Shown in pieces: positions 45,148 through 54,632 of a DNA stretch of 64,000 nucleotides. The number at the start of each line of letters is the position of its first letter. Within the stretch, counting starts at the first letter, position 1. The DNA is from Marivirga lumbricoides. Lineage in GTDB: Bacteria; Bacteroidota; Bacteroidia; Cytophagales; Cyclobacteriaceae. A program made the translations under genes and the position numbers. The notes beneath the pieces were generated by a model. That model ran no database searches. It had not been told where the DNA came from and worked only from the letters and a program-made list of their open reading frames with translations. The stretch is from contig NZ_BMEC01000005.1 of the NCBI RefSeq assembly GCF_014636295.1, positions 310,001 to 374,000 of the forward strand, given 5' to 3'.

Positions 45148-47274
45148 TTAAGAAAGTAACTGATAAACCACTAGAGCTGAAACGTAAGCTAGTACTGTCA
45201 TGTATACTGTTTGTACTAACGGCCATTTCCAACCTTTTGTTTCTCTGTAAACTACAGCAATTGTACTCATACATTGCATGGCAAATGCGTAGAAAATGAG
45301 CAACGAAAAACCAGTTGCCCTGTTGAAAACAGGTTGGCCTGTAGTGCTATTTACTTCCTTCTTTAATCGATCCTGAATAGTAGCACTTTCCTCCTCATCA
45401 CCTATAGAGTACAAAGTGGCAATGGTGGAGACAAAAACTTCCCTTGCCGCAAAAGAGGTAATTAAAGCAATCCCTATTTTCCAATCGTAGCCTAAAGGCT
45501 TAATAACAGGCTCAATTGTTTTGCCTAAAATTCCTGCATACGAGGCCTCCAGCTTTTTAGAGGCAACTTTATTCTCATAATCGCTCATGGCTTCTTCAGT
45601 AGGGTTTTCCGGAAGAACTACAGAAGCCTCTGCTTGTTCCATTTTATCGGCCGGGCCATAGGAAGCCAACACCCACAAAACAACTGAAATAGCTAAGATG
45701 ACTTTTCCTGCTTCAAGAACAAAAGTTTTGGACTTTTCAAACATGGTCAATCCCACATCTTTCAGGCGTGGCATTCTGTAAGAGGGAAGCTCTACCACCA
45801 AATATCCGTTATCCTTAATTTTGATAAAAAGCTTCATTAAAACAGCAGAAAATAAGGCAGCTGCAATTCCCAGCAAATACATGCACATAAGGGCAAGTCC
45901 TTGCAGGTTAAAAATCCAGAATCGCTGGTCAGGCACCACTAATCCTATTAGAATAATGTAAATGGGGAGCCTGGCAGAACAACTCATAAAAGGAGCTACC
46001 AAAATAGTGATGAGCCTATCCTTTCTATTACCAATATTTCTTGTAGCCATGATGGCAGGAATAGCACAAGCCATACCTGAAATTAATGGTACTACACTTT
46101 TTCCATTTAATCCAAAGGGTCTCATTATTCTGTCAGTAAGAAAAACGGCACGCGACATGTAGCCGGAATCTTCCAGCAGCGCAAGAAACCCAAACAGCAG
46201 GGCAATTTGAGGAATAAAAATGGCCACTCCTCCTATGCCTGGAATGAGTCCTTCCGCTACAAGATCAGTAAGAGCCCCTGCAGGAAGTAATTCCCTGATT
46301 TTTGAACCCGCTTCTACAAAAAACAAGTCAATCAGATCCATGGGAATGGAGGCCCAACTGAAAATAGCCTGAAATATTAAAAATAGCAGGGTGGCAAATA
46401 ATGCATAGCCCCAAACTCTGTGAAGAAAGACCTGATCCAGCTTTCTGGTGATCTCGATTTTTCTCACATCTTTTCGTGTGATGCACTTGTCTAAAATCGA
46501 CTGAATTTTCTTATATCGAAGGTTAGATTCCTGGATTTGGATATTCTGAATATCTATTCCATTTTCAAGTACCAGTTCTTTTAGAACATCCGCTTTATCT
46601 TGTGGTAAAAGATTAGGTTCATCTACAAATTTTATGGCCAATAAAGCCTGATAATCTAATTCATAGCCTAGCAGTGACTTTACATCCCCGATCAGCTTTT
46701 CAGGAATAATTTCGCCGGATTGTAGAAAAGTAGGTGCTTTTTCAAATTGATTCTGGCGTATAGTATCCTCAATAGCATTAATTCCTTTTTTATTTCTGGC
46801 AGAACTTGTAACTACAGGAATTCCTAATTGCTTGTAAAGCTGGTAAGTATTAACTTCTATTCCATGGGCTTCGGCAAGGTCTTCCATGTTAAGCACCAAG
46901 GCTACCGGAATCCCTAAATCCATGATTTGGGTGATGAAAAATAGACTTCGCTCCAGGTTCACGGTATCAGCAACAGCTAAAACTGCATCCGGAAGGCCTT
47001 CCTTTTCAAAGCCATTGAGCACCCTAAAAACTACTTGTTCATCTTCAGACCGGGGGAAGATACTATAAGTTCCCGGTAGGTCTAAAATTTTAATTTTTTT
47101 ATCAGAGGAAACTTTGAAATATCCTATTTTCTTATCTACCGTTACGCCAGGGTAGTTACCTACTTTTTGGTTAAGCCCTGTAAGGTGGTTGAAAACTGTA
47201 GATTTCCCTACGTTAGGAACCCCTACAAGCGCAATTTGCTGAAGGTCTTTCTTAGTTTCCGTAATATAACTCAT
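45148..47274 (-). CDS. feoB: Ferrous iron transport protein B
   Basis: A 708-residue inner-membrane ferrous iron transporter. The N-terminal GTPase domain has G1 GVPNVGKST (about residues 18-26), G2 GVTVDKK and G3 DLPGTYSIFP; a helical GDI-like spacer follows, then the membrane domain with Gate motifs (FLALLEDSGYMSRAVFL; PLISGMACAIPAIMATR). It overlaps feoA by four bases. Length normal. It takes up Fe2+ using the GTPase as regulator. Confidence 0.96.
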   Translation of the reverse strand: MSYITETKKDLQQIALVGVPNVGKSTVFNHLTGLNQKVGNYPGVTVDKKIGYFKVSSDKKIKILDLPGTYSIFPRSEDEQVVFRVLNGFEKEGLPDAVLAVADTVNLERSLFFITQIMDLGIPVALVLNMEDLAEAHGIEVNTYQLYKQLGIPVVTSSARNKKGINAIEDTIRQNQFEKAPTFLQSGEIIPEKLIGDVKSLLGYELDYQALLAIKFVDEPNLLPQDKADVLKELVLENGIDIQNIQIQESNLRYKKIQSILDKCITRKDVRKIEITRKLDQVFLHRVWGYALFATLLFLIFQAIFSWASIPMDLIDLFFVEAGSKIRELLPAGALTDLVAEGLIPGIGGVAIFIPQIALLFGFLALLEDSGYMSRAVFLTDRIMRPFGLNGKSVVPLISGMACAIPAIMATRNIGNRKDRLITILVAPFMSCSARLPIYIILIGLVVPDQRFWIFNLQGLALMCMYLLGIAAALFSAVLMKLFIKIKDNGYLVVELPSYRMPRLKDVGLTMFEKSKTFVLEAGKVILAISVVLWVLASYGPADKMEQAEASVVLPENPTEEAMSDYENKVASKKLEASYAGILGKTIEPVIKPLGYDWKIGIALITSFAAREVFVSTIATLYSIGDEEESATIQDRLKKEVNSTTGQPVFNRATGFSLLIFYAFAMQCMSTIAVVYRETKGWKWPLVQTVYMTVLAYVSALVVYQLLS

Positions 47275-47522
47275 TGAACAACCAGTTTCATGTGGGACAC
47301 ACCCACCATTTGAGCTTCCTTTTTTCGCAAAGCGATCATTGAATCTCCTAATTGAAAAGCAAGAGGATCACCTAAAGGGGCTATATATAATAAAGTAAGG
47401 GTTTTTCCAGGCATAAATCCCATTTCCAAAAGCTTTACAGCAATATCAGAATTTTGGATATCCTGTATTTCCATCTTCTGGTGTGGTGTGGCCATATCAG
47501 CAGTAAACCGGCTATTTGACAT
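47271..47522 (-). CDS. feoA: Ferrous iron transport protein A
   Basis: An 83-residue SH3-like protein. LLEMGFMPGKTLTLLYIAPLGDPLAFQLGD is the FeoA hallmark (shown in part: LLEMGFMPGKTLT, then GDPLAFQLGD). It is thought to bind FeoB and support transport. It is the first gene of the feo operon and its stop overlaps the feoB start. Confidence 0.93.
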   Translation of the reverse strand: MSNSRFTADMATPHQKMEIQDIQNSDIAVKLLEMGFMPGKTLTLLYIAPLGDPLAFQLGDSMIALRKKEAQMVGVSHMKLVVQ

Positions 47523-47554
47523 CTTTTTTTTATTTGGACTGATTATATATAGTG

Positions 47555-47562
47555 CAAATATA
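47555..47562 (-). promoter_or_regulatory. Candidate -7 box of the feo operon
   Basis: On the minus strand the site reads TATATTTG, fitting TAnnTTTG, about 33 bases before the feoA start. No clear -33 TTTG box and no convincing Fur box could be assigned by eye. Confidence 0.4.
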
Positions 47563-48084
47563 TGGTATCCGTGTTCATTAAAAAACTATATCTATCACTA
47601 ATTTTGATGATATAGGTCATTAATTGTTTAAACATTTATAAAGTGCAGTTGATTTGTTCATTATTTTTAACTAAAGCTCATACAACTTTGAATTAGAATA
47701 TGTGAGCTAAAGGTGGATAGGTGGCTTTTGTGGATAATTTGTTTTGCTTTCAATAGTTATTTGAATTTACGAATTGTACCTTCGGAATGGAGTAAGATTT
47801 GAGCGTATTTTACAGCCAGTTTTACTTCACCTGGTTAAAAATAATTTAGGCGATGCTTGAAAGCCAGTTAATTTAATAAGTAGAGATAGTATTAAACATA
47901 GCCACTATTATAATTTCTTTAGTTGAGATAGGGAATTATAAAAGCGCCATAAACAATTCAGAAACCTAATAGGAGATAGATTTTCGGAGTGATGCAACGG
48001 TTTTTAATTGGTTAAGATGGTGTGGCTATTGTAGGCACCGAAGGTGATACATGGTGTGAAGCTACAAAAATAAAAGTGATACAA
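47563..48084. other. Intergenic region between feoA and porin genes
   Basis: About 520 AT-rich bases between divergent transcription units. No gene is supported; short open frames here have no family resemblance. It should hold the porin promoter, but no TAnnTTTG box was found. Confidence 0.4.
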
Positions 48085-49449
48085 ATGAAGGTGTTTTTTC
48101 TTCTAACAGTAACATTTCTAATCATTAGCATGCCCATAAGCGCGCAGGAAGATACGGTGCAAATAGAAGAAGAGAATGTAAAAAAGGTAGTTCTCCCATT
48201 TCTCAGGATTACAAGGGATCCGGATCTGAGTAATGCCAGAACAAAGAAAGAACTGGAATACACCAGCAATATTGAAGAATCGGATATTAATGAAGAGGAT
48301 TACCTTAGAATAGGAGGAGCCTTACGTTTAAATTATATTTATACGTATTATGAAGGAGAGACCTTTCCTTTAGGTACCGCTTTAAGAAACGATTTTACCA
48401 TTGACACATGGCGGCTCAATGTGGAAGGACAGAGTAAGGGTATTTTATTATCTTTTGAATACCGGTTCTATCCTACATTTAACACACACTTTATTCAACA
48501 TGGCTGGTTAGGCTACAATTTTTCTGATAAAGACCAGCTCCAAATTGGAGTAACTCAGGTACCTTTCGGTAATCTGAAATATGCCTCTCATTCATGGTGG
48601 TTTCAAACGCCTTATTATGTAGGGCTGGAAGATGATTATGATATGGGGCTGAAGTGGCGTAGGCAAACATCAGATTGGGATTTTCACCTTGCTTATTTTC
48701 TGTTGTATGAGCCAAGAGGAACCTCTGAACCCTCTTTCGGTGCTTTATCGGCTGCACGATATTCATATGATGTGGTACCGGTAACTGGGGAAAGTAATCT
48801 GGAGCGTAATCAGTTCAACTTACGCGCTGTTCGGCACGTGGGCAATATTAATGCAGGAATTTCTTTGCAACGGACTGAAATCTTCAATTTGGAAACGGAA
48901 AATAAAGGAAATCAGTGGGCAGGGTCGGTCCATTTGGAAGGAACTTTTAATCACTGGAATTTAAATACAGAATACATTTACTATAACTACTCAAATGTGG
49001 AGAATGATCTTGGGGAAGATTTGAAGTTTGTACAGATGGGTGCTTATGGATTTGGCACTTACGATGTGGCAGCAGAAGCCTCCATGTATGTAGTAGGAGT
49101 TAGTTACTCCATTCCGGTTCAGTGGGGACCTCTTTCTAATATTACTATCTATAATGATTACACTTATACTCAAAAACATAGTAAATTGGAGATTAACGGG
49201 CGAAAGCTGGATTTTCAACAAACACAACAAAATGTACTGGGTGCGCTGATCACCGCAGGCAGTGTGTACACTTATGTAGATTTGGCCATGGGACAAAATC
49301 ACCCCTGGCTCACGGATAATTTTGGTGGAGCTAATTTAGGAACTGGCACTCCGGTAAATTTTAATGAGCCGGTATCAGACTTGAATCCTCCGGATGCAAA
49401 TCCCGATTGGAATGCGAGATTGAACATTAATATTGGATATTACTTTTAA
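48085..49449 (+). CDS. Outer-membrane porin-like protein
   Basis: A protein of about 454 residues with a signal peptide beginning KVFFLLTVTFLIISMPISAQ. I choose the ATG at 48085; a longer frame from a GTG at 48022 adds 21 residues that have no signal-peptide character. Alternating strands such as LRIGGALRLNYIYTYYEG, HGWLGYNFSDKDQLQIGVTQ and the C-terminal NINIGYYF show an outer-membrane beta-barrel of the phosphate-selective porin-like class. It precedes BCCT and universal stress protein genes with small gaps, so it probably lets osmolytes cross the outer membrane. Confidence 0.78.
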   Translation: MKVFFLLTVTFLIISMPISAQEDTVQIEEENVKKVVLPFLRITRDPDLSNARTKKELEYTSNIEESDINEEDYLRIGGALRLNYIYTYYEGETFPLGTALRNDFTIDTWRLNVEGQSKGILLSFEYRFYPTFNTHFIQHGWLGYNFSDKDQLQIGVTQVPFGNLKYASHSWWFQTPYYVGLEDDYDMGLKWRRQTSDWDFHLAYFLLYEPRGTSEPSFGALSAARYSYDVVPVTGESNLERNQFNLRAVRHVGNINAGISLQRTEIFNLETENKGNQWAGSVHLEGTFNHWNLNTEYIYYNYSNVENDLGEDLKFVQMGAYGFGTYDVAAEASMYVVGVSYSIPVQWGPLSNITIYNDYTYTQKHSKLEINGRKLDFQQTQQNVLGALITAGSVYTYVDLAMGQNHPWLTDNFGGANLGTGTPVNFNEPVSDLNPPDANPDWNARLNINIGYYF

Positions 49450-49460
49450 ACGATCAATTT

Positions 49461-51113
49461 ATGAGCGGAAAAGATAAACAGGAGAATCCTACTCCCACAA
49501 AAGGTATTAAAACTACTAACAAATTGTTTGATATCCATGCTCCGGTATTTTGGCCGGCAGTTATTATTATAGTTTTATTTATAGCCACAACGCTTATCGT
49601 AGGCAAGCCTATGGAAGAGGTGTTTAGCAAAATGCAGAATGGAATATCCGACAATGCAGGCTGGTTTTTTGTTTTGATGGTCAACCTGTTTCTCTTTTTC
49701 ACCCTTTTTCTTGCTTTTAGCCGCTATGGTAAAATCAGGTTGGGCGGAAAAAATGCAGAGCCTGAATTTAGTACAATGGCCTGGTTTGCTATGCTATTTA
49801 GTGCAGGAATGGGAATTGGTATCTTATTCTGGAGTGTAGCGGAACCTATTACTCATTTCCAGTCTCCTCCCATCAGTGGTGAAGCTGAAACACGGGAAGC
49901 AGCAATGGAAGCTATGAATTTCACCTACCTTCACTGGGGCTTGCATGCCTGGGGCATTTATGCCCTGGTAGGTATGGCACTGGCATTTTTTTCCTACAAC
50001 CGCAAGCTGCCTCTCACCATTCGTTCTGTTTTTTACCCCATTTTAGGAAATAGGATTCACGGCTGGCCCGGTAATGTAATTGATGTATTGGCTGTGGTGG
50101 CTACACTCTTTGGTCTTGCTACTTCTTTAGGACTGGGAGTTAAGCAGGTGAGTGCCGGACTAAACTACCTATTTGGAATAACGGATTCTCCGGTTACCCA
50201 GGTAATTCTTATTGGAGCTATTACTATAATGGCTACAGCTTCTGTAGTTCTGGGAATTGATAAAGGCGTGAGAGTGCTTTCTGAGTGGAACATTCGTATT
50301 GCTGCAGTTTTTCTGTTATTCTTGATTATCCTGGGGCCAACACTCTTTATTTTCGATTCCTTTACACAAAACACAGGCCACTATCTTCAGAATATTCTTG
50401 CGCTGGGCTTTTGGACGGAATCATACCAGCAAAGCGATTGGCAAAATACATGGACCGTATTTTATTGGGCCTGGTGGATTAGCTGGTCTCCTTTTGTGGG
50501 GATGTTTATTGCCCGGGTTTCTAGAGGAAGAACTATAAGAGAGTTTGTGTTGGGTGTGCTGATAGTGCCCACTATACTTACCTTTTTATGGTTATCTGCT
50601 TTTGGTGGGTCGGCTATTCTATTAGAATTAACGGGTAGTGATGTGATTTCTAAAGCAGTTTCAGATAATGAAGCCACAGCGCTTTTTGTATTATTGGAAC
50701 AATTTCCCTTCTCATTTTTAACTTCACTGGTAGGGGTATTACTCGTTACCAGCTTTTTTGTAACCTATTCCGATTCCGGATCGCTTGTAATTGATAGTAT
50801 CACAGCAGGTGGTAAGCTTGATGCCCCTGTGGCACAACGCATTTTCTGGGCTTTTACTGAAGGAGGAGTGGCTGCAGTTTTGCTAATTGGGGGTGGATTA
50901 GGCGCTTTGCAGACAGCAGCCATTACTACAGGGCTGCCCTTTGCCTTTGTGCTGCTTGTGATGTGCTACAGCTTGTATCGTGGGTTGAAAATGGAAGTCT
51001 CGCAAGAAGAAGAACTGCAGAAAGAGAAAGATAAAAAAGGCTATGAAAAAGTGCTTGCTGAATTGGTAACACGCCACCAGAAAAAAAAGTCTGAAACTAA
51101 CAAAAAGGAGTAG
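49461..51113 (+). CDS. BCCT family transporter (betaine/choline/carnitine)
   Basis: A 550-residue inner-membrane transporter with about twelve hydrophobic segments. The BCCT family signature is present: GMGIGILFWSVAEPITHF, and WTVFYWAWWISWSPFVGMFIAR in the second conserved block (written in part: WTVFYWAWWISWSP, then GMFIAR). It imports quaternary amines such as glycine betaine or choline with Na+ or H+, usually for osmoprotection. The ligand cannot be distinguished here. Eleven bases follow the porin stop. Confidence 0.92.
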   Translation: MSGKDKQENPTPTKGIKTTNKLFDIHAPVFWPAVIIIVLFIATTLIVGKPMEEVFSKMQNGISDNAGWFFVLMVNLFLFFTLFLAFSRYGKIRLGGKNAEPEFSTMAWFAMLFSAGMGIGILFWSVAEPITHFQSPPISGEAETREAAMEAMNFTYLHWGLHAWGIYALVGMALAFFSYNRKLPLTIRSVFYPILGNRIHGWPGNVIDVLAVVATLFGLATSLGLGVKQVSAGLNYLFGITDSPVTQVILIGAITIMATASVVLGIDKGVRVLSEWNIRIAAVFLLFLIILGPTLFIFDSFTQNTGHYLQNILALGFWTESYQQSDWQNTWTVFYWAWWISWSPFVGMFIARVSRGRTIREFVLGVLIVPTILTFLWLSAFGGSAILLELTGSDVISKAVSDNEATALFVLLEQFPFSFLTSLVGVLLVTSFFVTYSDSGSLVIDSITAGGKLDAPVAQRIFWAFTEGGVAAVLLIGGGLGALQTAAITTGLPFAFVLLVMCYSLYRGLKMEVSQEEELQKEKDKKGYEKVLAELVTRHQKKKSETNKKE

Positions 51114-51115
51114 AT

Positions 51116-52030
51116 ATGGAAATTAGAAAACTATGTATTTTCCTCGATTTAACTGATATGGATGCTATGATGATCCGTTATGCTTCCTTTTTAGCAGATT
51201 TGCTAAAAGTGGAAACAACTTTTTTTGTACATGTTTTTGAATCCGGTGAATTGCCGGAAGAGGTATCTAAACTTTTTCCTGAGCTAAGTGAACCTATCGA
51301 TCAGGTGATTCTTGAAGAACTCACCGAGCAGGTAAATAGTGAATTTTCGTGTAATACCTGCTCAAAAGAGGTTATCGTTCAGAAAGAAAATTCTATTCCT
51401 GCATTACTTGAATGGGCACAGCAAGAAGATGTAGACCTAATGGTGGTAGGCAAAAAGCCGGCAATTAAGGGGAGTGGTACTTTTGCACGAAAAATTGCAA
51501 AGCTGTCTTATACCTCAGTTTTATTATTGCCTGAAACAAGCCGTCCAAGTGTCGATAAAATTCTGGTGCCTATTGACTTTTCTCAATTTTCCCGGGTGGC
51601 TTACCGACAAGCCAAACATATTGCAGAACTGCGGCAGGCAGAGTTAGTCTGTCAGCATGTGTATAAACTCCCCAAACAGTATTTTCCTTTTGTGGCTGCC
51701 ACAGATGAAAAATTAAAAGAGTCTACAGAAAAGCATGTGAGGAAAGAATTGGATAAGTTCCTGACCAAACTCAAGCTGAATGATGGCAAAGTTCGCTGCG
51801 AAGCACTGATTGATGAAAAAGGAGATGTGGCCGGTACTATCCACGATTATGCAGTAAGAAATACCATAGACCTCATCATAATAGGGCCAAAGGGTGGCTC
51901 TCACGGGGAGTATTTTTTGATGGGCAGCGTATGTGAAAAATTGATGAATTATAACAATAACATCAAAATGTTAATTGCCAAAAGCAAAAAAGAGCACGAG
52001 AGCCTGCTATCAGAGATTTTCGGTGCCTAG
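51116..52030 (+). CDS. Universal stress protein, tandem-domain
   Basis: A 304-residue cytoplasmic protein with two UspA domains (about 1-145 and 150-285). The second has the ATP-binding-like end IIIGPKGGSHGEYFLMGSVCEKL (here G-x2-G-x9-G), and the first ends VVGKKPAIKGSGTFARKIAK. Two bases separate it from the BCCT gene, so it is likely co-expressed and may regulate the transporter or respond to the same osmotic stress. Confidence 0.88.
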   Translation: MEIRKLCIFLDLTDMDAMMIRYASFLADLLKVETTFFVHVFESGELPEEVSKLFPELSEPIDQVILEELTEQVNSEFSCNTCSKEVIVQKENSIPALLEWAQQEDVDLMVVGKKPAIKGSGTFARKIAKLSYTSVLLLPETSRPSVDKILVPIDFSQFSRVAYRQAKHIAELRQAELVCQHVYKLPKQYFPFVAATDEKLKESTEKHVRKELDKFLTKLKLNDGKVRCEALIDEKGDVAGTIHDYAVRNTIDLIIIGPKGGSHGEYFLMGSVCEKLMNYNNNIKMLIAKSKKEHESLLSEIFGA

Positions 52031-52243
52031 CAGGAGGTAAGCCACATAATGGAGCCCGCTTAAGCTATTCATTAGTTGCGTTGGCCTCCAAAGCTTGGCT
52101 GTCCATCCGGGAAAAGTCTCTTCTTTTACAAAGCATCTCCACTTAATTGCTGTGAGATCAAAAATATTTTTCTTCTTTTGTGAAAAATTAGAAACTCCTC
52201 TCCGGATTGGGAAGGAAAAACTTTAAACGTTTAGTCACATTCT

Positions 52244-52855
52244 ATGATATCAGCAATTTTTAGTTTTTTGGTAATGTTAAATCCTTTTGCTCTTTTTCTT
52301 TATCTGAAGCCGGTAATGAAAGACCTGCCCGATGCAGACTTCAGAACTGTATTTTTAAAGGCTACTACCATTTCATTCTTTGTTTTTGTAGTATTCCTCA
52401 TTTTTGGAGATGTGGTTTTTCAACAGGTTTTCCGAATCAATTTTGAGTCATTCCGGATTTTTGGAGGGATTGTGTTATTCTCCTTCGCCTATGTTTTTAT
52501 AGTTCAGGGCAAAAAAGCCTTTATCCAAATTAAAGGCGACCTGAACGAGCTGGCCTCCGAAATTGCTTTGCCCTTTATGGTAGGTGCAGGAACTATTTCA
52601 CTGACTGTTTTAATGGGAGATGAACTGAAAATTTGGAAAGGAATTGTTTCACTGGTTGTTATTATGCTGGTTAACTTTGTTTTTATTATGGGCATGAAGC
52701 AACTGAGGAAAAGCATGCGATCCAAAAGGATTCAAACTGCTTTTGATAAAAATATGGAACTGCTCTTAAGGATTAATGGCTTTTTTCTCGGTGCCATAGG
52801 TATTGATATGGTAGTGACTGGTATAAGTAACTTAATCAGGGCAGGGGAGTGGTGA
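52244..52855 (+). CDS. MarC family membrane protein
   Basis: A 203-residue protein with six hydrophobic segments. The N-terminus (LVMLNPFALFLYLKPVM) and IALPFMVGAGTISLTVLM match the MarC/UPF0056 family, whose function is unknown despite an early link to multiple antibiotic resistance. It follows the universal stress gene by 213 bases. Confidence 0.85.
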   Translation: MISAIFSFLVMLNPFALFLYLKPVMKDLPDADFRTVFLKATTISFFVFVVFLIFGDVVFQQVFRINFESFRIFGGIVLFSFAYVFIVQGKKAFIQIKGDLNELASEIALPFMVGAGTISLTVLMGDELKIWKGIVSLVVIMLVNFVFIMGMKQLRKSMRSKRIQTAFDKNMELLLRINGFFLGAIGIDMVVTGISNLIRAGEW

Positions 52856-52916
52856 AAAGGTTCAGCGTAGTGCTGAATTCATTATTTAATTAACAGCTTT
52901 AATAAACCATTAACTC

Positions 52917-53489
52917 ATGAAGGCAGAAAATTATACGGTCATCTGGAAGCATTTTAATAAGGAGTCCGAAATAGGAAAACACCTGGAGGCTACTAAGGAT
53001 TTTAGTCTGCCATATTTCTTAAGTGAAGCAGAAAAGGCAAAGTTTGAAAAGCAAGAACAAGTCAACTTAAACTCTTTTCACCTGGTAATGGGACTGTTGG
53101 TAGGCTATTTCGATAAACCGCCTGGCATTATTACAGATTTCGCCAAAGAAAAGGCGTTCACCATCATTCAAGAACAGCTACCTGGTTTTAAGTCAAAATC
53201 AGTTGAGCACCTTATCCTTGATTTATCTAACTTCCTACGCGATAGTTATGATCAAAAAGTGAGTCTGCAATCACTTATGGCAGGTACTGAATTACTACCC
53301 AAAAGTAGCGCAATAAAATATGATGCCTGCATCGATTTAATAAATTGCATTGATGATAATGCACTGGAGGACCGGATATCGGCTGTTCAGCAATTGAAAA
53401 TTCTACTCAGTAAAATTGAGGTGAAGGATTTAAATTCTGAATTGGTTGATGATTACCAAAAGATGCTTGAAATCGCTAAGGAGTTCTGA
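52917..53489 (+). CDS. Hypothetical helical protein
   Basis: A 190-residue soluble protein, helical by composition, without recognised motifs (starts MKAENYTVIWKHFNKESEIG). It follows the MarC gene by 61 bases on the same strand and could be in the same operon. No signal peptide or membrane segment. Confidence 0.6.
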   Translation: MKAENYTVIWKHFNKESEIGKHLEATKDFSLPYFLSEAEKAKFEKQEQVNLNSFHLVMGLLVGYFDKPPGIITDFAKEKAFTIIQEQLPGFKSKSVEHLILDLSNFLRDSYDQKVSLQSLMAGTELLPKSSAIKYDACIDLINCIDDNALEDRISAVQQLKILLSKIEVKDLNSELVDDYQKMLEIAKEF

Positions 53490-53733
53490 TAGATAGCATT
53501 ATTTCATTAAAAGGATTATAATCAAATTTGTAGCAAAGTTACATAATCTCTCTTTTTACAACTACTTCCGAAAGTTTACGATATAATTAATAATACTCTA
53601 TTCAAACTTTGCGCTAGCCGCGGCTAAGTTGATAGCTCCAGAAGAGGAAGATATATCTTAAAATCCTGAAGCCAAAGAGAATTTATCTAGTGGTAAGTCG
53701 TAATTTTTATCATCATCTAACAAATAATTTTTA

Positions 53734-54396
53734 ATGGCAAGGTACGCAATCAGTGATATTCATGGGTGTTTCAATACGCTTCATGAACTACTCAACACAA
53801 TCGGCTTCAATAAAAGTGATCAGATTTTTTTTCCCGGTGACTTTATCAACAGAGGAGGGCATAGTAAACAGGTGATTGATTTCTTAATGGATCTGGAGGA
53901 AAAAGGGTATGATATACATTTCTCGAAAGGCAACCATGAAGATATGTTATTTGATACTTCCGATGTTAAAGATTTCTCGGGAGGAGATGACTCCATGCAC
54001 AATAGCTTTGGGATCAATCATTTTACTGAACTGCCTGAAAAATATAAAAAGTGGTTTTCAAACTTAGCTTATTTCCACACTTCTGGCAAATTCATATTAG
54101 TACATGCCGGCCTTGATTTTAGTGAAAAAGATATTCTGAAGAAAAATGAAAATATGCTGTGGATCAATGACTGGTATAATGACATTGACTATGAAAAATT
54201 AGGTGATCGCATCATTGTGCATGGGCACAATATCTTAACTAAATCTGAGATTATTGAAATGCGGGATAACCTTGATAAGAACCAGTTCTTAGGCATCGAT
54301 AACGGATGCTATAAAGCGGGGGAGAAAGAGGAAGGTCACCTATGCTGCTTCAATTTGGAAAGCAGGGAGCTTCACTTTCAGGCTAATATAGAGTAA
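53734..54396 (+). CDS. Serine/threonine protein phosphatase-like metallophosphoesterase
   Basis: A 220-residue calcineurin-like phosphoesterase. The five metal motifs are visible: D-I-H-G (residues 8-11), GDFINRG, GNHEDML, FILVHAGLDF and IIVHGHNI. It resembles bacterial PrpA/PrpB protein phosphatases or Ap4A hydrolases. It acts in the cytoplasm and dephosphorylates proteins or nucleotides. It lies at the left edge of the accessory region with the nuclease and toxin-antitoxin genes. Confidence 0.9.
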   Translation: MARYAISDIHGCFNTLHELLNTIGFNKSDQIFFPGDFINRGGHSKQVIDFLMDLEEKGYDIHFSKGNHEDMLFDTSDVKDFSGGDDSMHNSFGINHFTELPEKYKKWFSNLAYFHTSGKFILVHAGLDFSEKDILKKNENMLWINDWYNDIDYEKLGDRIIVHGHNILTKSEIIEMRDNLDKNQFLGIDNGCYKAGEKEEGHLCCFNLESRELHFQANIE

Positions 54397-54632
54397 GGTG
54401 TTAGTTACTGCTTCCCAACAGGGTAAATTTAGCTTATTTAAACAGGATGGAGATACTCATTTGTTCCTAACCATCAGTTATCTAGAAGCTTAGTACTGCA
54501 AATTGGCTTGTTAGTCAATTTTGCAAATACTTCTTTACAATTTAAAAAGATAATGAAGCCTTGATCACTTAAATAGTTAATTTATTGATGATAGTTTGAT
54601 ATATTTAAGAAGTTATATTTTCACCAAAGCCT

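Noticed and set aside
48022-48084. Longer porin start at a GTG
   Set aside because: It adds 21 polar residues before a clear signal peptide that begins at 48085.
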